From: Gracilaria gracilis
Taxonomy: Eukaryota; Rhodophyta; Florideophyceae; Gracilariales; Gracilariaceae
Assembly: GCA_030374805.1 (NCBI GenBank)
Contig: JARGSG010000202.1
Coordinates: 1-64,000 of the forward strand
Direction of reading: 5' to 3'
DNA length: 64,000 nucleotides
Positions 51,440 to 61,750 of the stretch are shown one piece after another; within the stretch, counting starts at the first letter, position 1, and every line of letters starts with the position of its first letter. The notes below the pieces were generated by a model that saw nothing but the letters and a program-made list of their open reading frames with translations, was not told the DNA's origin and ran no database searches. Made by a program: the position numbers and the translations under genes.

Positions 51440-54232
51440 TCAGTGCGTAGTCTTCGATTCCAGCTTCGAAGACCACATTTTGTCAGGTTGCAACAGAGAT
51501 TCCTCTGGTTCTTTCAAGTCTGCTGTTCGGTTCCTTAAATCAGTTGTATCATCACTAGCTGTGCTAGTACCCATATTAGGCTTTAGTTCTCTCCCGAGTC
51601 TGGCTGCAGTTCCACTTAGTTCTTCCTTCGCGCTTTGAACCACGGCATGAATATCACTGCCTGGAGTGTACGTTAGCTCCCTGGCGGCATTGTTCATACC
51701 CCTTGAAGCTTCGTACAGAAATTGATTCACTTCTGTCTCGTTTGGAAATTCTGAAGCTTCTTCTGCAGAGAAATTGGAAGGTTCTGTTTCATGTTCATCG
51801 GTGCTGAACACCGGGATGTCCTCATCTCGGACCAGCCTACTCATCCGTCGAATGATACCATCTTTGCTATCGCCTTCTTCCACTTCTTGACTTGAAGACG
51901 CCTCACACTCCGCGAAACTGTGGCGTGCCTCCTCCACTCCACTCGTTCCTGTCTCCTCTTGTTGTTGTTGTTCTCCATCCTGTACGTCCTCATAAATGGC
52001 AGAATCCAATTGCGAATGCTTCGTTTCAAGATCCGGCAATGAGAGGCAGCTTTGACGATTTGTCACTGGCGGAGAGTATGTCAGTTCAACAAGCCTGCTG
52101 AGTTCCTGATTAGCCTGCGCTTCATCACCAACGTCCTCCTCACTCACTCTCAAGGCGCCAATTTGTTCATCAAAGTCATCATATTCACCAGAACCGTTGA
52201 ATTGCTCAAGCCCCTCTGGAATTGTCTCGAGCTGCATTGCACGGGCCCCATCACCGTTTGACCTCCGCTCGTAGCTTCCAGATGAAGACACATCACTCGT
52301 AATCGGTAATTCAGCGTCGTTGGACACCGGAATCCGCTCCACTTCAACCTCCCGAAATCGCACGCGACCAGTACCTGTAGAGGTTTCCTCTGCGGTAACT
52401 TCCACCGATAATCGCCTGGGCGTACTGCGACTGGAAGATATATGTCCAGAATCGTGGGCGGTCGATACCTCGGCGTTTGCAATAGCCGCTTCTGCAACGG
52501 GTCCGCGAGGAGAGCGAAGCGGTCTCGCTCTCGCCTCAGGAGAGTCTACTTCGAGCGACAGCGCATCTGTCATTGCTGACGAGCGCTGATCCGCTCGAGG
52601 TGGTGCTGAGTTGTTGTACAGATCACGCTGCGGGCCACGACCATAACTGCGGGTGCCAAGAAGATCAACGCTTCTGGGAACGTACGTGAAGCCCACAAAC
52701 TCTACGTCGGTGTTTCGGTCAAATATGAGCTTGAGGGACCTCTTCCGGGCGATTGGGCGGTCTTGCGCGGTTCTGTGTGTGGCACTTGGGGCGGTGTGCC
52801 TCTGATCGCGACGCAGATGTGGTTGCACAACGTGTTGTCTTGTGATATCATCCTCAAAATAGCGAGTGTCTGTATCGGACTTGAGGTTGGGAATGAAAGG
52901 CGCTAGGGTGTCAGAAAGCGTGTCCCAGTCGACGCCCTCAAAGAAGCGATGCTCCTTAAATTCTTCAAGGCCACGGCGCGCTCCCAAACGGTACGGTGCT
53001 TCGCGAAGAAGAGAGTAGATCAAATGCTTGGCCGCATCGCTCAGTCTAGAGGACGGAATCTCCTTTGGGATACGCAGATATTGACGCCAATGACAAATCA
53101 TAGCGCCAACACATTCAGGGTCTCTGTGGCAGAAGGGGGGATAGCCGACCAGCATTTCGAACAGAATTACACCAACAGACCACCAGTCACACGACTCGGA
53201 GTAGCTGTTGCCCTGCAACACCTCTGGCGCAATGTAGTTGGGGGTGCCAACTCGCGAGAAGGCACTTTCCTTTGCAAGCGCCTTCCATAAGGTGATGCGC
53301 TTTTCCAGCGGTAGGTCAATGTCGCCGCGGCGAATATGTTGAATGAAGTTGGGTGTGTTTACATACTCTGCGCCCGAATTGGCGAAACGATGGCGGTCAG
53401 AAGGCTGCATAAGGCTTTTTGACAAACCAAAATCAGACAGACAAATATGACCATCCTTTCGGAACAAGATGTTGTCCGGTTTGATGTCGCGATGTATGAT
53501 TCCCGTTCGATGCAACGCATCGATAGCGACAACAAGTTCGGCAATATAGAAACGCGCCCACGGTTCGGGAAGGTGCTCGCGGCGGATGAGCATGGTCATC
53601 ATATCACCGCCAGGCACGTATTCCATGATAAAGTACAAGTGCTTTTGATCCTGAAAGCTATAGTGCATCTTGACGACGAGCGGATGCTCACCGACGGAGG
53701 CCAAGACGAAGCGCTCCAGCCACACGTGATTGACCTGTCGTTTGTAGATCATGTCGGTCTTTCTCAACTTTTTCATGGCGTACAATTCGCCGTTATAAAG
53801 GTCACGAACGAGGAAGACTTGGCCAAAGCTGCCCTGTCCAATCTTGCGAATGATGTGATAATTGGATATACTCATCGGTTTGCGTTTGCGACGGATGTAC
53901 TGCAACTCGCGCATGAACTGCTCCTTGCGAAGGCGCAGACGGGTGGTTTCATCGATTCGGCCGTGTTGGGCCTCGTTGTCAATGTGGGCCATGGCGCGCT
54001 CGCGGTCGTGGTAGAGGCTGAAAAAGTCGCGGTAGTACACCTCTATCTGGCGCTTTGCGAGTCGTTTTTGGTGCGGGATTTGATGCTCGCCGGAGGAAGG
54101 GTGGTGGTGGTGTTGACGAAGGGTGTGCAGCGGGGTGTAGTTGGAGCGCGACGGGGAGGCAGGATTGGAATCATGGCGGGCATAGTCGGGGTAGTGATGG
54201 CGCTCATCGTGCTTGGATGGCGCAGCGCCCAT
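51440..54232 (-). CDS. NDR/LATS-family AGC protein kinase with N-myristoylation signal and long acidic tail
   Basis: 930 residues, nearly twice a typical NDR kinase. MGAAPSK at the start is a myristoylation consensus. The MOB-binding region is about 58-118 (EVYYRDFFSLYHDRERAM, LRKEQFMRELQYIRRKRK). The kinase core runs from about 125: GQGSFGQVF, YAMKKLRK (Lys), IIHRDIKPDN, LSDFGLSK, an NDR-type insert (about 272-322), activation loop FSRVGTPNYIAPEV, WWSVGVILFEMLVGYPPF. The hydrophobic motif is VEFVGFTYV (about 510-518). The last ~410 residues are acidic, Ser/Glu-rich and unstructured. NDR kinases with MOB partners control polarity and cell division. No introns. Confidence 0.93.
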   Translation of the reverse strand: MGAAPSKHDERHHYPDYARHDSNPASPSRSNYTPLHTLRQHHHHPSSGEHQIPHQKRLAKRQIEVYYRDFFSLYHDRERAMAHIDNEAQHGRIDETTRLRLRKEQFMRELQYIRRKRKPMSISNYHIIRKIGQGSFGQVFLVRDLYNGELYAMKKLRKTDMIYKRQVNHVWLERFVLASVGEHPLVVKMHYSFQDQKHLYFIMEYVPGGDMMTMLIRREHLPEPWARFYIAELVVAIDALHRTGIIHRDIKPDNILFRKDGHICLSDFGLSKSLMQPSDRHRFANSGAEYVNTPNFIQHIRRGDIDLPLEKRITLWKALAKESAFSRVGTPNYIAPEVLQGNSYSESCDWWSVGVILFEMLVGYPPFCHRDPECVGAMICHWRQYLRIPKEIPSSRLSDAAKHLIYSLLREAPYRLGARRGLEEFKEHRFFEGVDWDTLSDTLAPFIPNLKSDTDTRYFEDDITRQHVVQPHLRRDQRHTAPSATHRTAQDRPIARKRSLKLIFDRNTDVEFVGFTYVPRSVDLLGTRSYGRGPQRDLYNNSAPPRADQRSSAMTDALSLEVDSPEARARPLRSPRGPVAEAAIANAEVSTAHDSGHISSSRSTPRRLSVEVTAEETSTGTGRVRFREVEVERIPVSNDAELPITSDVSSSGSYERRSNGDGARAMQLETIPEGLEQFNGSGEYDDFDEQIGALRVSEEDVGDEAQANQELSRLVELTYSPPVTNRQSCLSLPDLETKHSQLDSAIYEDVQDGEQQQQEETGTSGVEEARHSFAECEASSSQEVEEGDSKDGIIRRMSRLVRDEDIPVFSTDEHETEPSNFSAEEASEFPNETEVNQFLYEASRGMNNAARELTYTPGSDIHAVVQSAKEELSGTAARLGRELKPNMGTSTASDDTTDLRNRTADLKEPEESLLQPDKMWSSKLESKTTH

Positions 54233-54252
54233 GATTCGAGAGAAGCACGGTT

Positions 54253-54475
54253 ATGATTGGTGGTGGTGATGGTGATGGTGATGGTGATGGTGGCGGTGGC
54301 GGTGGCGGTGGCGAGTGGTGCAGCGGCGCGGGTGAAAAGTGTGGAGGGAGGAGGAGGAGGAGGAGGAGGAGGAGGAGGAGGAGGAGGAGGAGGAGGAGGA
54401 GGAGGAGGAGGAGGAGGAGACGGGAGGAAGACAGAAGAAGAAGATGAAGCAAAAGAGGGCGGCGGCGGAGGAGAT
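54253..54475. repeat. Microsatellites: ggtgat-type then (gga)n
   Basis: Repeats of ggtgat/ggtggc at 54255-54315, then an almost pure gga array at about 54343-54420. They lie just upstream of the kinase start codon, in its leader or promoter, and mark the change to GC-rich DNA. Confidence 0.9.
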
Positions 54476-54686
54476 TGCTAAGAAGAAGAGGACATTTGTA
54501 AAAAGGGAAAGGCGGTGTCACGACACGCAAAGAAAGGGGCGAGTTTGGTAACTTCTAGATATGTATCGCTAGGCTAGGCTATCTAGAGAGAGAGCACGAG
54601 AGAGACGGCGAGTATAGCGGCGCAACAGCGTTTTGTGCATAGTTTTGTGCGGCTGCACGATGAACGGCCGTGCCACGTGGACAAGG

Positions 54687-54974
54687 TCAGTTGTGGTTGA
54701 GTGTTCGGCGCGACTGGCGGCGCGCGGTCTTGAGCAGCGCGCACACGTTGTGCAGCAACACGGCGCGCTGCTTTGCATGCACGCGCGCCTGCTGCTTGAG
54801 CGCCGCCAGCTGCGCGCGCAGCGTCTCGTTCTCCGCGCGCAGCTGCTCCACTTTGGCGCTCTCCTGCGCCAGCGCCTCGGCGTGCGCCACCTCGCGCAGA
54901 TCGGCGTACGCGGCGCTTGGCAGCGCCGATTCCTCGCCACTGCCGCCGCTGGCAGCGCTCGCAGGCGCGCTCAT
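54687..54974 (-). CDS. Small coiled-coil protein, unknown
   Basis: 95 residues. Ala/Ser/Gly-rich start, then a heptad-like helix from about 25 to 85 (EQLRAENETLRAQLAALKQQ, with Leu spaced by seven), ending basic. This looks like a dimerising leucine-zipper segment without a basic DNA-binding region directly before it. It might be a small scaffold or adaptor subunit. It lies in very GC-rich DNA, but the heptads and the start context argue against chance. Confidence 0.5.
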   Translation of the reverse strand: MSAPASAASGGSGEESALPSAAYADLREVAHAEALAQESAKVEQLRAENETLRAQLAALKQQARVHAKQRAVLLHNVCALLKTARRQSRRTLNHN

Positions 54975-55087
54975 CGTAATGTTAGTAAAGTTTACGGTAT
55001 ACTCCTAGCTAGCTTCGCCGCCGTCGCTGGCGCCCGTATCACAATCAGTCGCACGCTGTAAATTACAGCTTGTAATGCGCAGTTTTG

Positions 55088-55321
55088 TCACTGTCAGCAG
55101 ATATCTGTAAGGCGCGGCGTGTATAACTGTGAGCAGATAGCTGTAATGCGCCGTGTGAGTCACTGTGAGCAAATAGCTGTAAGGCGCAGCGTGTATCACT
55201 GTGACTCACAGTCAGTGAGCAGATAGCTGTAATGCGCTGTGTGTCACTGTGAGCGGTGAGCTGTAAGGCGCAGTGTGTCACTGTGAGCGGTGAGCTGTAA
55301 GGCGCAGTGTGTCACTGTGAG
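55088..55321. repeat. Minisatellite, six units of about 34-36 bp
   Basis: Unit of the form tcactgtgagcagatagctg taaggcgcagtgtg. Units 1-3 are 36 nt, unit 4 carries a 12-nt insertion, units 5 and 6 are 34 nt and identical. Sits between the coiled-coil gene and CutA. Confidence 0.9.
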
Positions 55322-55334
55322 CGCGCGCGTGTTT

Positions 55335-55371
55335 CGAATCGAAAGAGAAAACGTTCTCTCTTTTCGATTCG
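55335..55371. repeat. Imperfect palindrome
   Basis: cgaatcgaaagagaaaac and its near inverse ctctcttttcgattcg face each other around gtt; could form a 15-bp hairpin at the RNA or DNA level. Confidence 0.7.
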
Positions 55372-55397
55372 AAGCGCACAAGCGCATGGCGCACTGG

Positions 55398-55399
55398 CA

Positions 55400-55438
<39 letters not shown>
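55398..55438. repeat. (cgg)n microsatellite
   Basis: About 13 uninterrupted cgg units upstream of CutA. Confidence 0.9.
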
Positions 55439-55439
<1 letters not shown>

Positions 55440-55566
55440 AGGTATCTATCATATACTGTAGCAGCATGCTGCTGGGGTTTGTGGCGCGCTCGGCTTTTGG
55501 CGCGTTTGGCAGCAGCAGCGGCGTCGGCTACGACAGATTGGTGCAGCGTGGAGGGAGCGCGGCTGC

Positions 55567-55578
55567 TACCGTTGGTAC
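55567..55578. promoter_or_regulatory. taccgttggtac motif
   Basis: Exact copy of the shared near-palindrome, 32 nt before the proposed CutA start codon. Confidence 0.35.
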
Positions 55579-55609
55579 ACGAACAGCGCTACAGCGGGCG
55601 GCTTTGACT

Positions 55610-56153
55610 ATGAGGTACGCTTTGGCGACGGGCGCGGCGGCGCTGCTGCTGCTGCTGCTCGGCGCGGCGCGCACAGCGCCGCTGGCGTCCGTGGCGCGGC
55701 GCTTGGCGAAAAGGTGTGGCGCCATCCGAAGCGTGCCACGCGCGCTAGCAGCAGCGTACTGACTGAGCGTGTTGTTTGTGTATGTGCGTGTTGCGTAGCG
55801 CGCGCGGCGGCAGCGGCGACGACAGCGAGGCGCAGGTGGTGATGGCCATGTGCACGGTGCCGGACGGCGCGACGGGCGACGCCATCGCGCACGCGCTGGT
55901 GAGCGAGCGACTGGTGGCGTGCGTGAACGCGGTGGCGGGCGTGAAGAGCACGTTCCGCTGGGAGGGCAAGGTGACGCAGGAGCAAGAGGTGCTGCTGATA
56001 ATGAAGACGCGCGGCGCGCTGGTGCACACGCTGCGCAGCAGACTGACGCAGCTGCACCCGTACGACGTGCCCGAGCTCATTGTGCACGCCGTGGTGGACG
56101 GCAACGCGCCGTACCTGCAGTGGGTGCGGCAGCAGACGCAGCACACGCTGTGA
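55610..56153 (+). CDS. CutA divalent-ion tolerance protein with N-terminal leader, two exons
   Basis: The CutA domain is clear in 55820-56153: VVMAMCTVPDGATGDAIAHA, LVACVNAVAGVKSTFRWEGK, QEVLLIMKTR, LHPYDVPELIVHAVVDGN and YLQWV. An intron of 85 nt (gtgtgg at 55714 to gcgtag at 55798) joins it in phase to 55610-55713. That exon encodes MRYALATGAAALLLLLLGAA, a signal-like leader; total 152 residues. The upstream frame is open, so ATG 55466 (MLLGFVARSAFGAFG) is an alternative, longer leader. CutA forms very stable trimers and binds copper in some species; function in plastids or ER is unsettled. Donor gtgtgg is weak, so splicing needs proof. Confidence 0.8.
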
Positions 56154-57446
56154 AGCTGCGTGGCGGGCTGCGGCTGCGCGCGCGGCGCACGTGGCGCATG
56201 TGGCGGATGTTTGGCGCGCGCTGCTGCCTTTTTGCTTGTTGCTGGTCTCAGAGACCAATGGTCTGTCTTCAGCTGTTGCTTGTTGTTGTTGTTGCCGTTG
56301 TTGTTGTCGCGCTGAATAAAAAAAAAAAGTGCAGTACGTACGCGCAACGCTTCATAGCCGCCGCCGCGGCGCGGAGAGAAGGTGCGAAGCGGCGGATGAG
56401 GAGCAACATGCTGTTTGGGCGCGGCCAGACGCGCCTGCGCGCAGCGCGCCCGGGCGCGTATCGTACCGTATGTGGCGCTTTCCCGCCGCCGCCCCGCCGT
56501 GTGTCTGCCGCTGACTGCCGTCTGCACGGCACACGCGCCTGTGTGCGCGCGACAAGATGTACGCACCAACGCTACCGTTGGCAAGATACCCGCGCGCGCG
56601 CGCGCGAGTTTGGGAAAGGACGATGACGCCCCGCGCTGTGTGCGCACACCCGCCCCCTCCCCGATGCGTCGCCGCTGCAGCGTGCAGCAATAAAGCGCCG
56701 CGCCGTCGACGCCGCCTCCGCCGCCGGCCGCGACAGCGCGTCGCCACACCGTGTCGACCGGCGGCGCGCCGTCGCCGCCGCCGCCGCCGCCGCTGCCCGC
56801 CGCCGCCGCATGACGTCACACCCCCCCCCCCCCCCCCCCCACGGCCTCCGCCACCGCATCGGCCACCGCATGCAAAGCGCGGGCGGCGCGCGCGCGCCGA
56901 AAGAAAAAGGGGCGTGTGCGCGCGCGCGGCGCCCCACGTAGAATAAAAGCACACGGCGGCGCAAAACAGCGCGGCGCAGGCCGCAAGAACAAAAGCGAAG
57001 GCAGCGTCTATTTTTAAAACGGGCCGTTAGTGAAGCGGCCGGCGCGCACAGCAAGCGCAGCATTTGTGTGTTGCGGCGGGTTGGCGGCGCCAAGCAACAC
57101 GCCGCGCACGCACGTGCGCGCGCGCGTGCGCGCCCGTTTCGCCGCCGCTGCTGGCCGCTGCCGGCTGCCGGCTGCTGCCCGCGCGCGCCGCGCCGCCGCC
57201 GCCGCCGCGCCGCCCGCCGCCGCCCGCCAAAGGCGCCGCCGCCGCCGCTGCGCCGCCGGCTGCTGCTGCTGCTGCTGCTGCGCGCGCTGCCGTATGGCGC
57301 GCGCGCGTGCGCGCTCGTTCTCGCACGGCTCGTGCACGCGCCGCACCGCTACATAAGGCGTGCCCGCGCGTGCGCGGAAAGCGCCGCTCGCACACTCCCG
57401 TCCGCACCCAACAATCTCTCTCTCTCTCTTTCTCTCTCTCTCTCGC

Positions 57447-57513
<67 letters not shown>

Positions 57514-57718
57514 CTCGCTCTCGCCATCGCCCTCTCCACCGCCGTCACCTTGTCCACGGCCTCCTCCGCCATCGCGCTCACCATTGCCCCCTCCACCACC
57601 GCCGCCACCATCGCCATCGCCCCAGCCCGCGTGCCATCGTCGCCATCGCGCCGTCGCCGCCCGCCGAAGCCGCCGCCGCCGCCGCCGCCGCCACCGCCGC
57701 CACCCACCCGCGCCCGCC
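56154..57718. other. Very GC-rich low-complexity region
   Basis: After CutA an aataaa lies at 56313 (poly-A signal candidate). Then come gcgcgcg runs (56588), a tgacgtca palindrome (56811-56818) followed by about 20 C in a row (56821-56840), ccg triplet runs, and gctgctgctg. Long frames on all strands reflect absence of stop codons in GC-rich repeats; none looks like protein. Confidence 0.6.
57414..57523. repeat. (ct)n/(ctttct) microsatellite
   Basis: About 110 nt of ct dinucleotides with occasional ttt and gct interruptions; could be the pyrimidine-rich leader of the gene at 57719. Confidence 0.9.
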
Positions 57719-57870
57719 ATGGCCCGCCGCAGCTCCAAGCGCGCGCAGCCGCAATCCGGCCGATCCGAGCGCGCCAAGCTGCCGCGCGCGTCGCCGCCAC
57801 CTCACGCCGCCGTCGCGGACACGCTGTCTCAAAAGCGCCGCGCCGCGCTGCTGCACCACCCGCTGTCGCA

Positions 57871-57903
<33 letters not shown>

Positions 57904-58027
57904 GGACGGCGCGCTGGCGCCGTCGCTGCTGGCGCCGTCCAATGCGGCGGCAGCCGCGCTGCTGGCGCTGGCGCAGTCGCCGCGCGCGCGCGCACAGGAC
58001 ACGTCGCACGCCGCGCAGACGGCGTAA
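57719..58027 (+). CDS. Small basic Ala-rich protein, unknown
   Basis: 102 residues starting in a strong context (cgccatggcc) after CT-rich and triplet-rich leader sequence. N-terminus basic ([20 protein letters not shown]), then [19 protein letters not shown], a nine-Ala run and an Ala/Leu-rich helix, ending SHAAQTA. No family known to me. The frame is also open far upstream, so the start is chosen by context. It is convergent with the CTC1-like gene, only about 70 bp apart. Confidence 0.45.
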
Positions 58028-58049
58028 AGTAGACCTCAAAAGTAGAGCA

Positions 58050-58087
58050 CTTAACAATAACAACAACAACAACAACAACAACAACAA
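58050..58087. repeat. (aac)n microsatellite between convergent genes
   Basis: aacaataac followed by about ten caa units; lies in the short gap between two 3' ends. Confidence 0.9.
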
Positions 58088-58094
58088 GCACGTT

Positions 58095-61000
58095 TTACTG
58101 GCGGGGGCCATACAGCAGCATTGCGCGCAGCGCCGCCTCGTCGCTGGCGCCCTCGGCGCGCGAGAACACGCGCGTGACGCGCACCTCGAGCGCGGCGCCA
58201 TGCGCGAGCGCGCACAGCGTCCAAACGGGCGCGCTTGCACGCGGCGCGGCGCGCAGGCGCACGCAGCGCGCGGCGCGCACGCGGCGCGCATCACGCGAGC
58301 GCAGCGCCACCACCGCCATCCACAGCGCGCGCGCGTCGGCGCGGCGCGCGGCCGCGGCCGCCAGCGCGCGCCGCCACGTCGGCGCGCTCGGCGCGCGCAA
58401 GCGCCACGCCGCTGCCGTCGTCCAGCAGCAGCAGCTGCGCGCCGTGGTGGTCGCCGCCGCCGCTAAAGGCGCCCGCGTGCACCCGACGGCGCGCGCCACA
58501 CGCGCGTCACGCGCACAATTCCGCACGCGCGCGCGCGCGCGCGCCGGCTGCGGCAGCGCCGGCGCCGGCGTCGGCGCGCAGCTGCGCCAGCCACGCGCGC
58601 GCTGGCAGCGCCGACAGCGCGTGGCGCAGCGCGGGCAGCGCGCGCGCGCGCGCGTGGACACGCAGCACGCGTGCACGCGTGGAGCGCGTGGCCACCAGCA
58701 GCAGCGCGCCGTGCGCGGCGCGCGCGGCGCGCACGTGGTGGCAGCGCCAGCGTGGCGCGCGGGCGGCACGAGCGCGCAGCAGCCGCGCGTGCGGGCGCAG
58801 CAGCAGCAGCTGCGCGTCGAACGCGCCAAGCCGCCAGTCGAGCAGCGTGGCGCGCGTGCTGCCCCGCCGCCGTCGGCGCTCATGTGCGCCTCCGCCGCCA
58901 GCTCCGCCGTCACGCTCAGCGTGGGCGCCGTGCGCCGCGTCGTACACGTCGTACAGCTGCCGATGCGCGCGCTGCCGCGCCGCCTCCGCCAGCGCGCGCA
59001 CCAGCGCGCGCACGCGCGCGCCCTGTTCGCTGCGTGAGAACGCCTCGTGCGCCAGCTGCACGCGCCGCGCCAGCGCGCCGCTCTCGGCGAGCGACGCCAC
59101 GCGCAGCCGCTGGCCCGCCGTCGCCGCCGCCGCCGCCGCCGCCCGCCGCCGCCGCCGCCGCCGCCGCCAGCGCGGCGCGCACGTCGCACGCGTCGTCCAG
59201 CGCCGTGCAGCGCAGCGCGTACACGCCGCCGTGCTCCAGCGTGGCCGCGCACAGCGCCACAAACGCGCGCCCGCTCACGCTGATCGCCGCGGACGGCAAC
59301 TGCCCCAGCTGCTGCCGCCGCTGCCCCCGCTCGTCGTCGTCGTCGTCTTCTTCTTCCCCGCCGAGCAGCGCGTGCCACGCGCCGCGCTCGCCGCGCCGGA
59401 ACGCCAGCAAGCGCCCCTCCACCGTCAGCTGCGCCGCGTGGAAGCGCACCTCTTCCACCAGCACGCACAGTTGCACCCCGTCGTCGCGCTGCACCGCCAC
59501 CGCCTGCACCGAGTCGTCGTCCTCGCCGTCGTCGCCGCCGCCGCCGCCGCCGTCGCCGTCGTGCAGTCGCTGCGTCAGTTGCCTGCACGCGCTTTCGCGC
59601 CGGCCGCTCTCACTGCTGCCTGTACCCTCTTCGTGCACGTGCGCGCCGTCCACCAGCACTTTCACGTCCTCGGCGCGGAACACAACCGTCGTCCAGCTGT
59701 GCGCCTCGCCCGTCATGCACCTCTTTACCACAATGTCAAACTCTTGCACCGACACGATCGCCTCCACCATGCACGCCTGCACCGACCCCACGCACACCAC
59801 CTCCACGTCGCCGCTACAGTCGCTCAGGTGCAGCACTGCGTCGCGCCCGTCGCTCTCGCATTGCAGTCGACCCACCAGTGCCACTCGCCCCTGCTCGCCG
59901 CCCCCAATCGCCCTTCCGTGCCGATTTCGTACCAGCATATCGTACAACTCCCCTCTTCCAAACATGCGTGTCTTGCTTTCCGTCTCTTCCACATGCTCCA
60001 GCTCCTCTTCCGCCGCCTCGCTGCGCAAAAACTGCTTCCACAGCCCATCAATGCCCTTCACAACCTCACCAATCGTAGGCACAAACCACCGCTTCACCTC
60101 GTCCTGCTCGCGCTCCGCCACCGCCCCTTGCATAAACTCCTCATAAAAGTTGCGTCGCTCGCACCCACCCACTTTCAGCGCCTGCGCCCACCCACTATGA
60201 ACATGCATCACATACTGCACAAGTCCCGTCTCGTCTCGCCCGCCCAGCAAGCACCGCTCCAGCTGCGCCGCGCCCAGACCAAACCAAGCGCCAAACTTGT
60301 TCCACAGCGCCACGTACAAGTCATACGCCCACGCAATGTACGTGCTGCGCCACCGCATCCACAGCAGCGCCCAGCAGCTCGCCTTGCGCACCAGCTTGGC
60401 GCTGTTCGCAAACACCTCGCCAAAGTACAGCACGAAAATCGTGCATCGCGCCGTGGCAAACAGCGCCACGCCTTGAGCGGAGCGAATCACGCGCGCGCCT
60501 TGTACCTCGATCGTGGCGCCTTTCCTGAGCGCCGCTACCAACGTCTGCGGTTGTGATGGGCCCAAGTGAAGCGTGATTGTGCCATCCAGCGTGATGGTGC
60601 CGTTGCTATGCACGTCGCTCACATGGCCCTCATAAGTGACCAGTTTGGGTGCCTGTCTGGTCCGCACGCGCAGCTCAGCAGCGTGTGGCGCCACGCGCGC
60701 TCGCTTGTTGGGTGGCTGCTCAGGCGCGGGCGGCTGCTCAGGCGCGGGCGACTGCTCAGGCGCGGGCGACTGCTCAGGCGCAGGCGACTGCTCAGGCGCA
60801 GGCGACTGCTCAGGCGCAGGCGACTGCTGACGCTGCTCATCGGCACAGGGCGCCACAGTGTACACCACGGAGGACTTGCGCGCGCGCAGAACGTGGCGCT
60901 GCTGATACGATTGCATCTGTGTGACGCGCAGGTTGGACACCATGATGTGGCGCTGCGCGTGGATGTACGGCCACCACTTGACGGCATCGGCGCAGAACAC

Positions 61001-61693
61001 GAGCGTGACGGCCACTCGGCGCGCGCGCAGCTCCAGCAAGAAGCACGCGTCCGGCGTGGCGTGGGCGATGATGGGTGTCTTGGCGGACACCACGCCCGCC
61101 AGATTGACGCGCTGCAGCCCGCGCGGCGCCACCAAGCGCGCGGAGATGGGGCGGTACGGCGGCGGCTGCTCCGGCGGCGTGAGCGCATGCACGTCGCGGA
61201 GCAGCGCCTCGAAATGACCGGCCGGCGCGACGTAGCGCCAGTCCGCAACGTACACCAGCGCGTTGCGCAGACGGGCGCTCGGCGGCGGCGCGATGAGCAC
61301 GGGCACGCAGCCGGTCGGCGTGAGCAGCTGCAGGTCACCGGCGCGGTTGGACGTGAGCTGCGCCACCAGCAGCACGCACAGCCACAGCGTCTCGCACGCG
61401 CCGTCGGGCGAGCGGGTGGTGGAGGCGGCGGCGTCGAACAGCGGGTGGCGGTGGTGCGGCGGCGTGGTGGTGGTGGTGGTGGTGGGGGTGGTGGTGGTGG
61501 TGGTCGGCGGCGACGGCGGCTGCGAAGAGGGCGCCAGCGCGAGGGCGGCGCGCTTGGCGGCGGCTTGGCGGACGGCGCACAGCTTGAGCAGCGGGTGCGA
61601 CGACGCGCTTGGCGCTACGTGCGCCAGCAGTCGGCGGCGCGCCGCGGCGTCCGGCAGCGCGGCGCGTACCGACGCGTGCAACGGCGCCGGCAT
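58095..61693 (-). CDS. CTC1-like OB-fold protein (CST telomere complex), frame shifts in repeats
   Basis: From ATG 61693 one frame runs to about 59170. Landmarks resemble CTC1: [65 protein letters not shown], the Ser pair in [13 protein letters not shown], then OB-fold-like stretches ([40 protein letters not shown]). Coding then passes to a second frame in a gcc array near 59130-59170 ([20 protein letters not shown]) down to a TGA at 58507, and to a third near 58400 ([20 protein letters not shown]), stopping at 58095. Low-complexity inserts include poly-Thr, hexapeptide repeats, poly-Asp and poly-Gly. CST protects telomeres and aids lagging-strand fill-in. Small introns or sequence errors could explain the shifts. 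Confidence 0.55.
60719..60833. repeat. Tandem 18-bp repeat encoding [12 protein letters not shown]
   Basis: About six to seven units of the form ctgctcaggcgcgggcga in the CTC1-like gene. Encodes tandem Ser/Pro-Pro-Ala-Pro-Glu-Gln, a disordered linker. Confidence 0.9.
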
Positions 61694-61750
61694 GACGGCG
61701 CGGGCGCACGCTATCTTACGCTGCGATCACATTCGCATTGCGGTAGCGTT

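Noticed and set aside
53447..54256. 269-codon plus-strand frame
   Set aside because: Lies antisense to the kinase domain, whose conserved motifs are on the minus strand.
55088..55321. CRISPR array
   Set aside because: Units are contiguous tandem copies without unique spacers; a minisatellite.
56154..57718. Several frames of more than 150 codons on both strands
   Set aside because: Arg/Ala/Pro-only translations of GC repeats; all six frames are similarly open.
58235..60556. 773-codon plus-strand frame
   Set aside because: Antisense of the CTC1-like gene; low-complexity Arg/Ala/His translation without domains.
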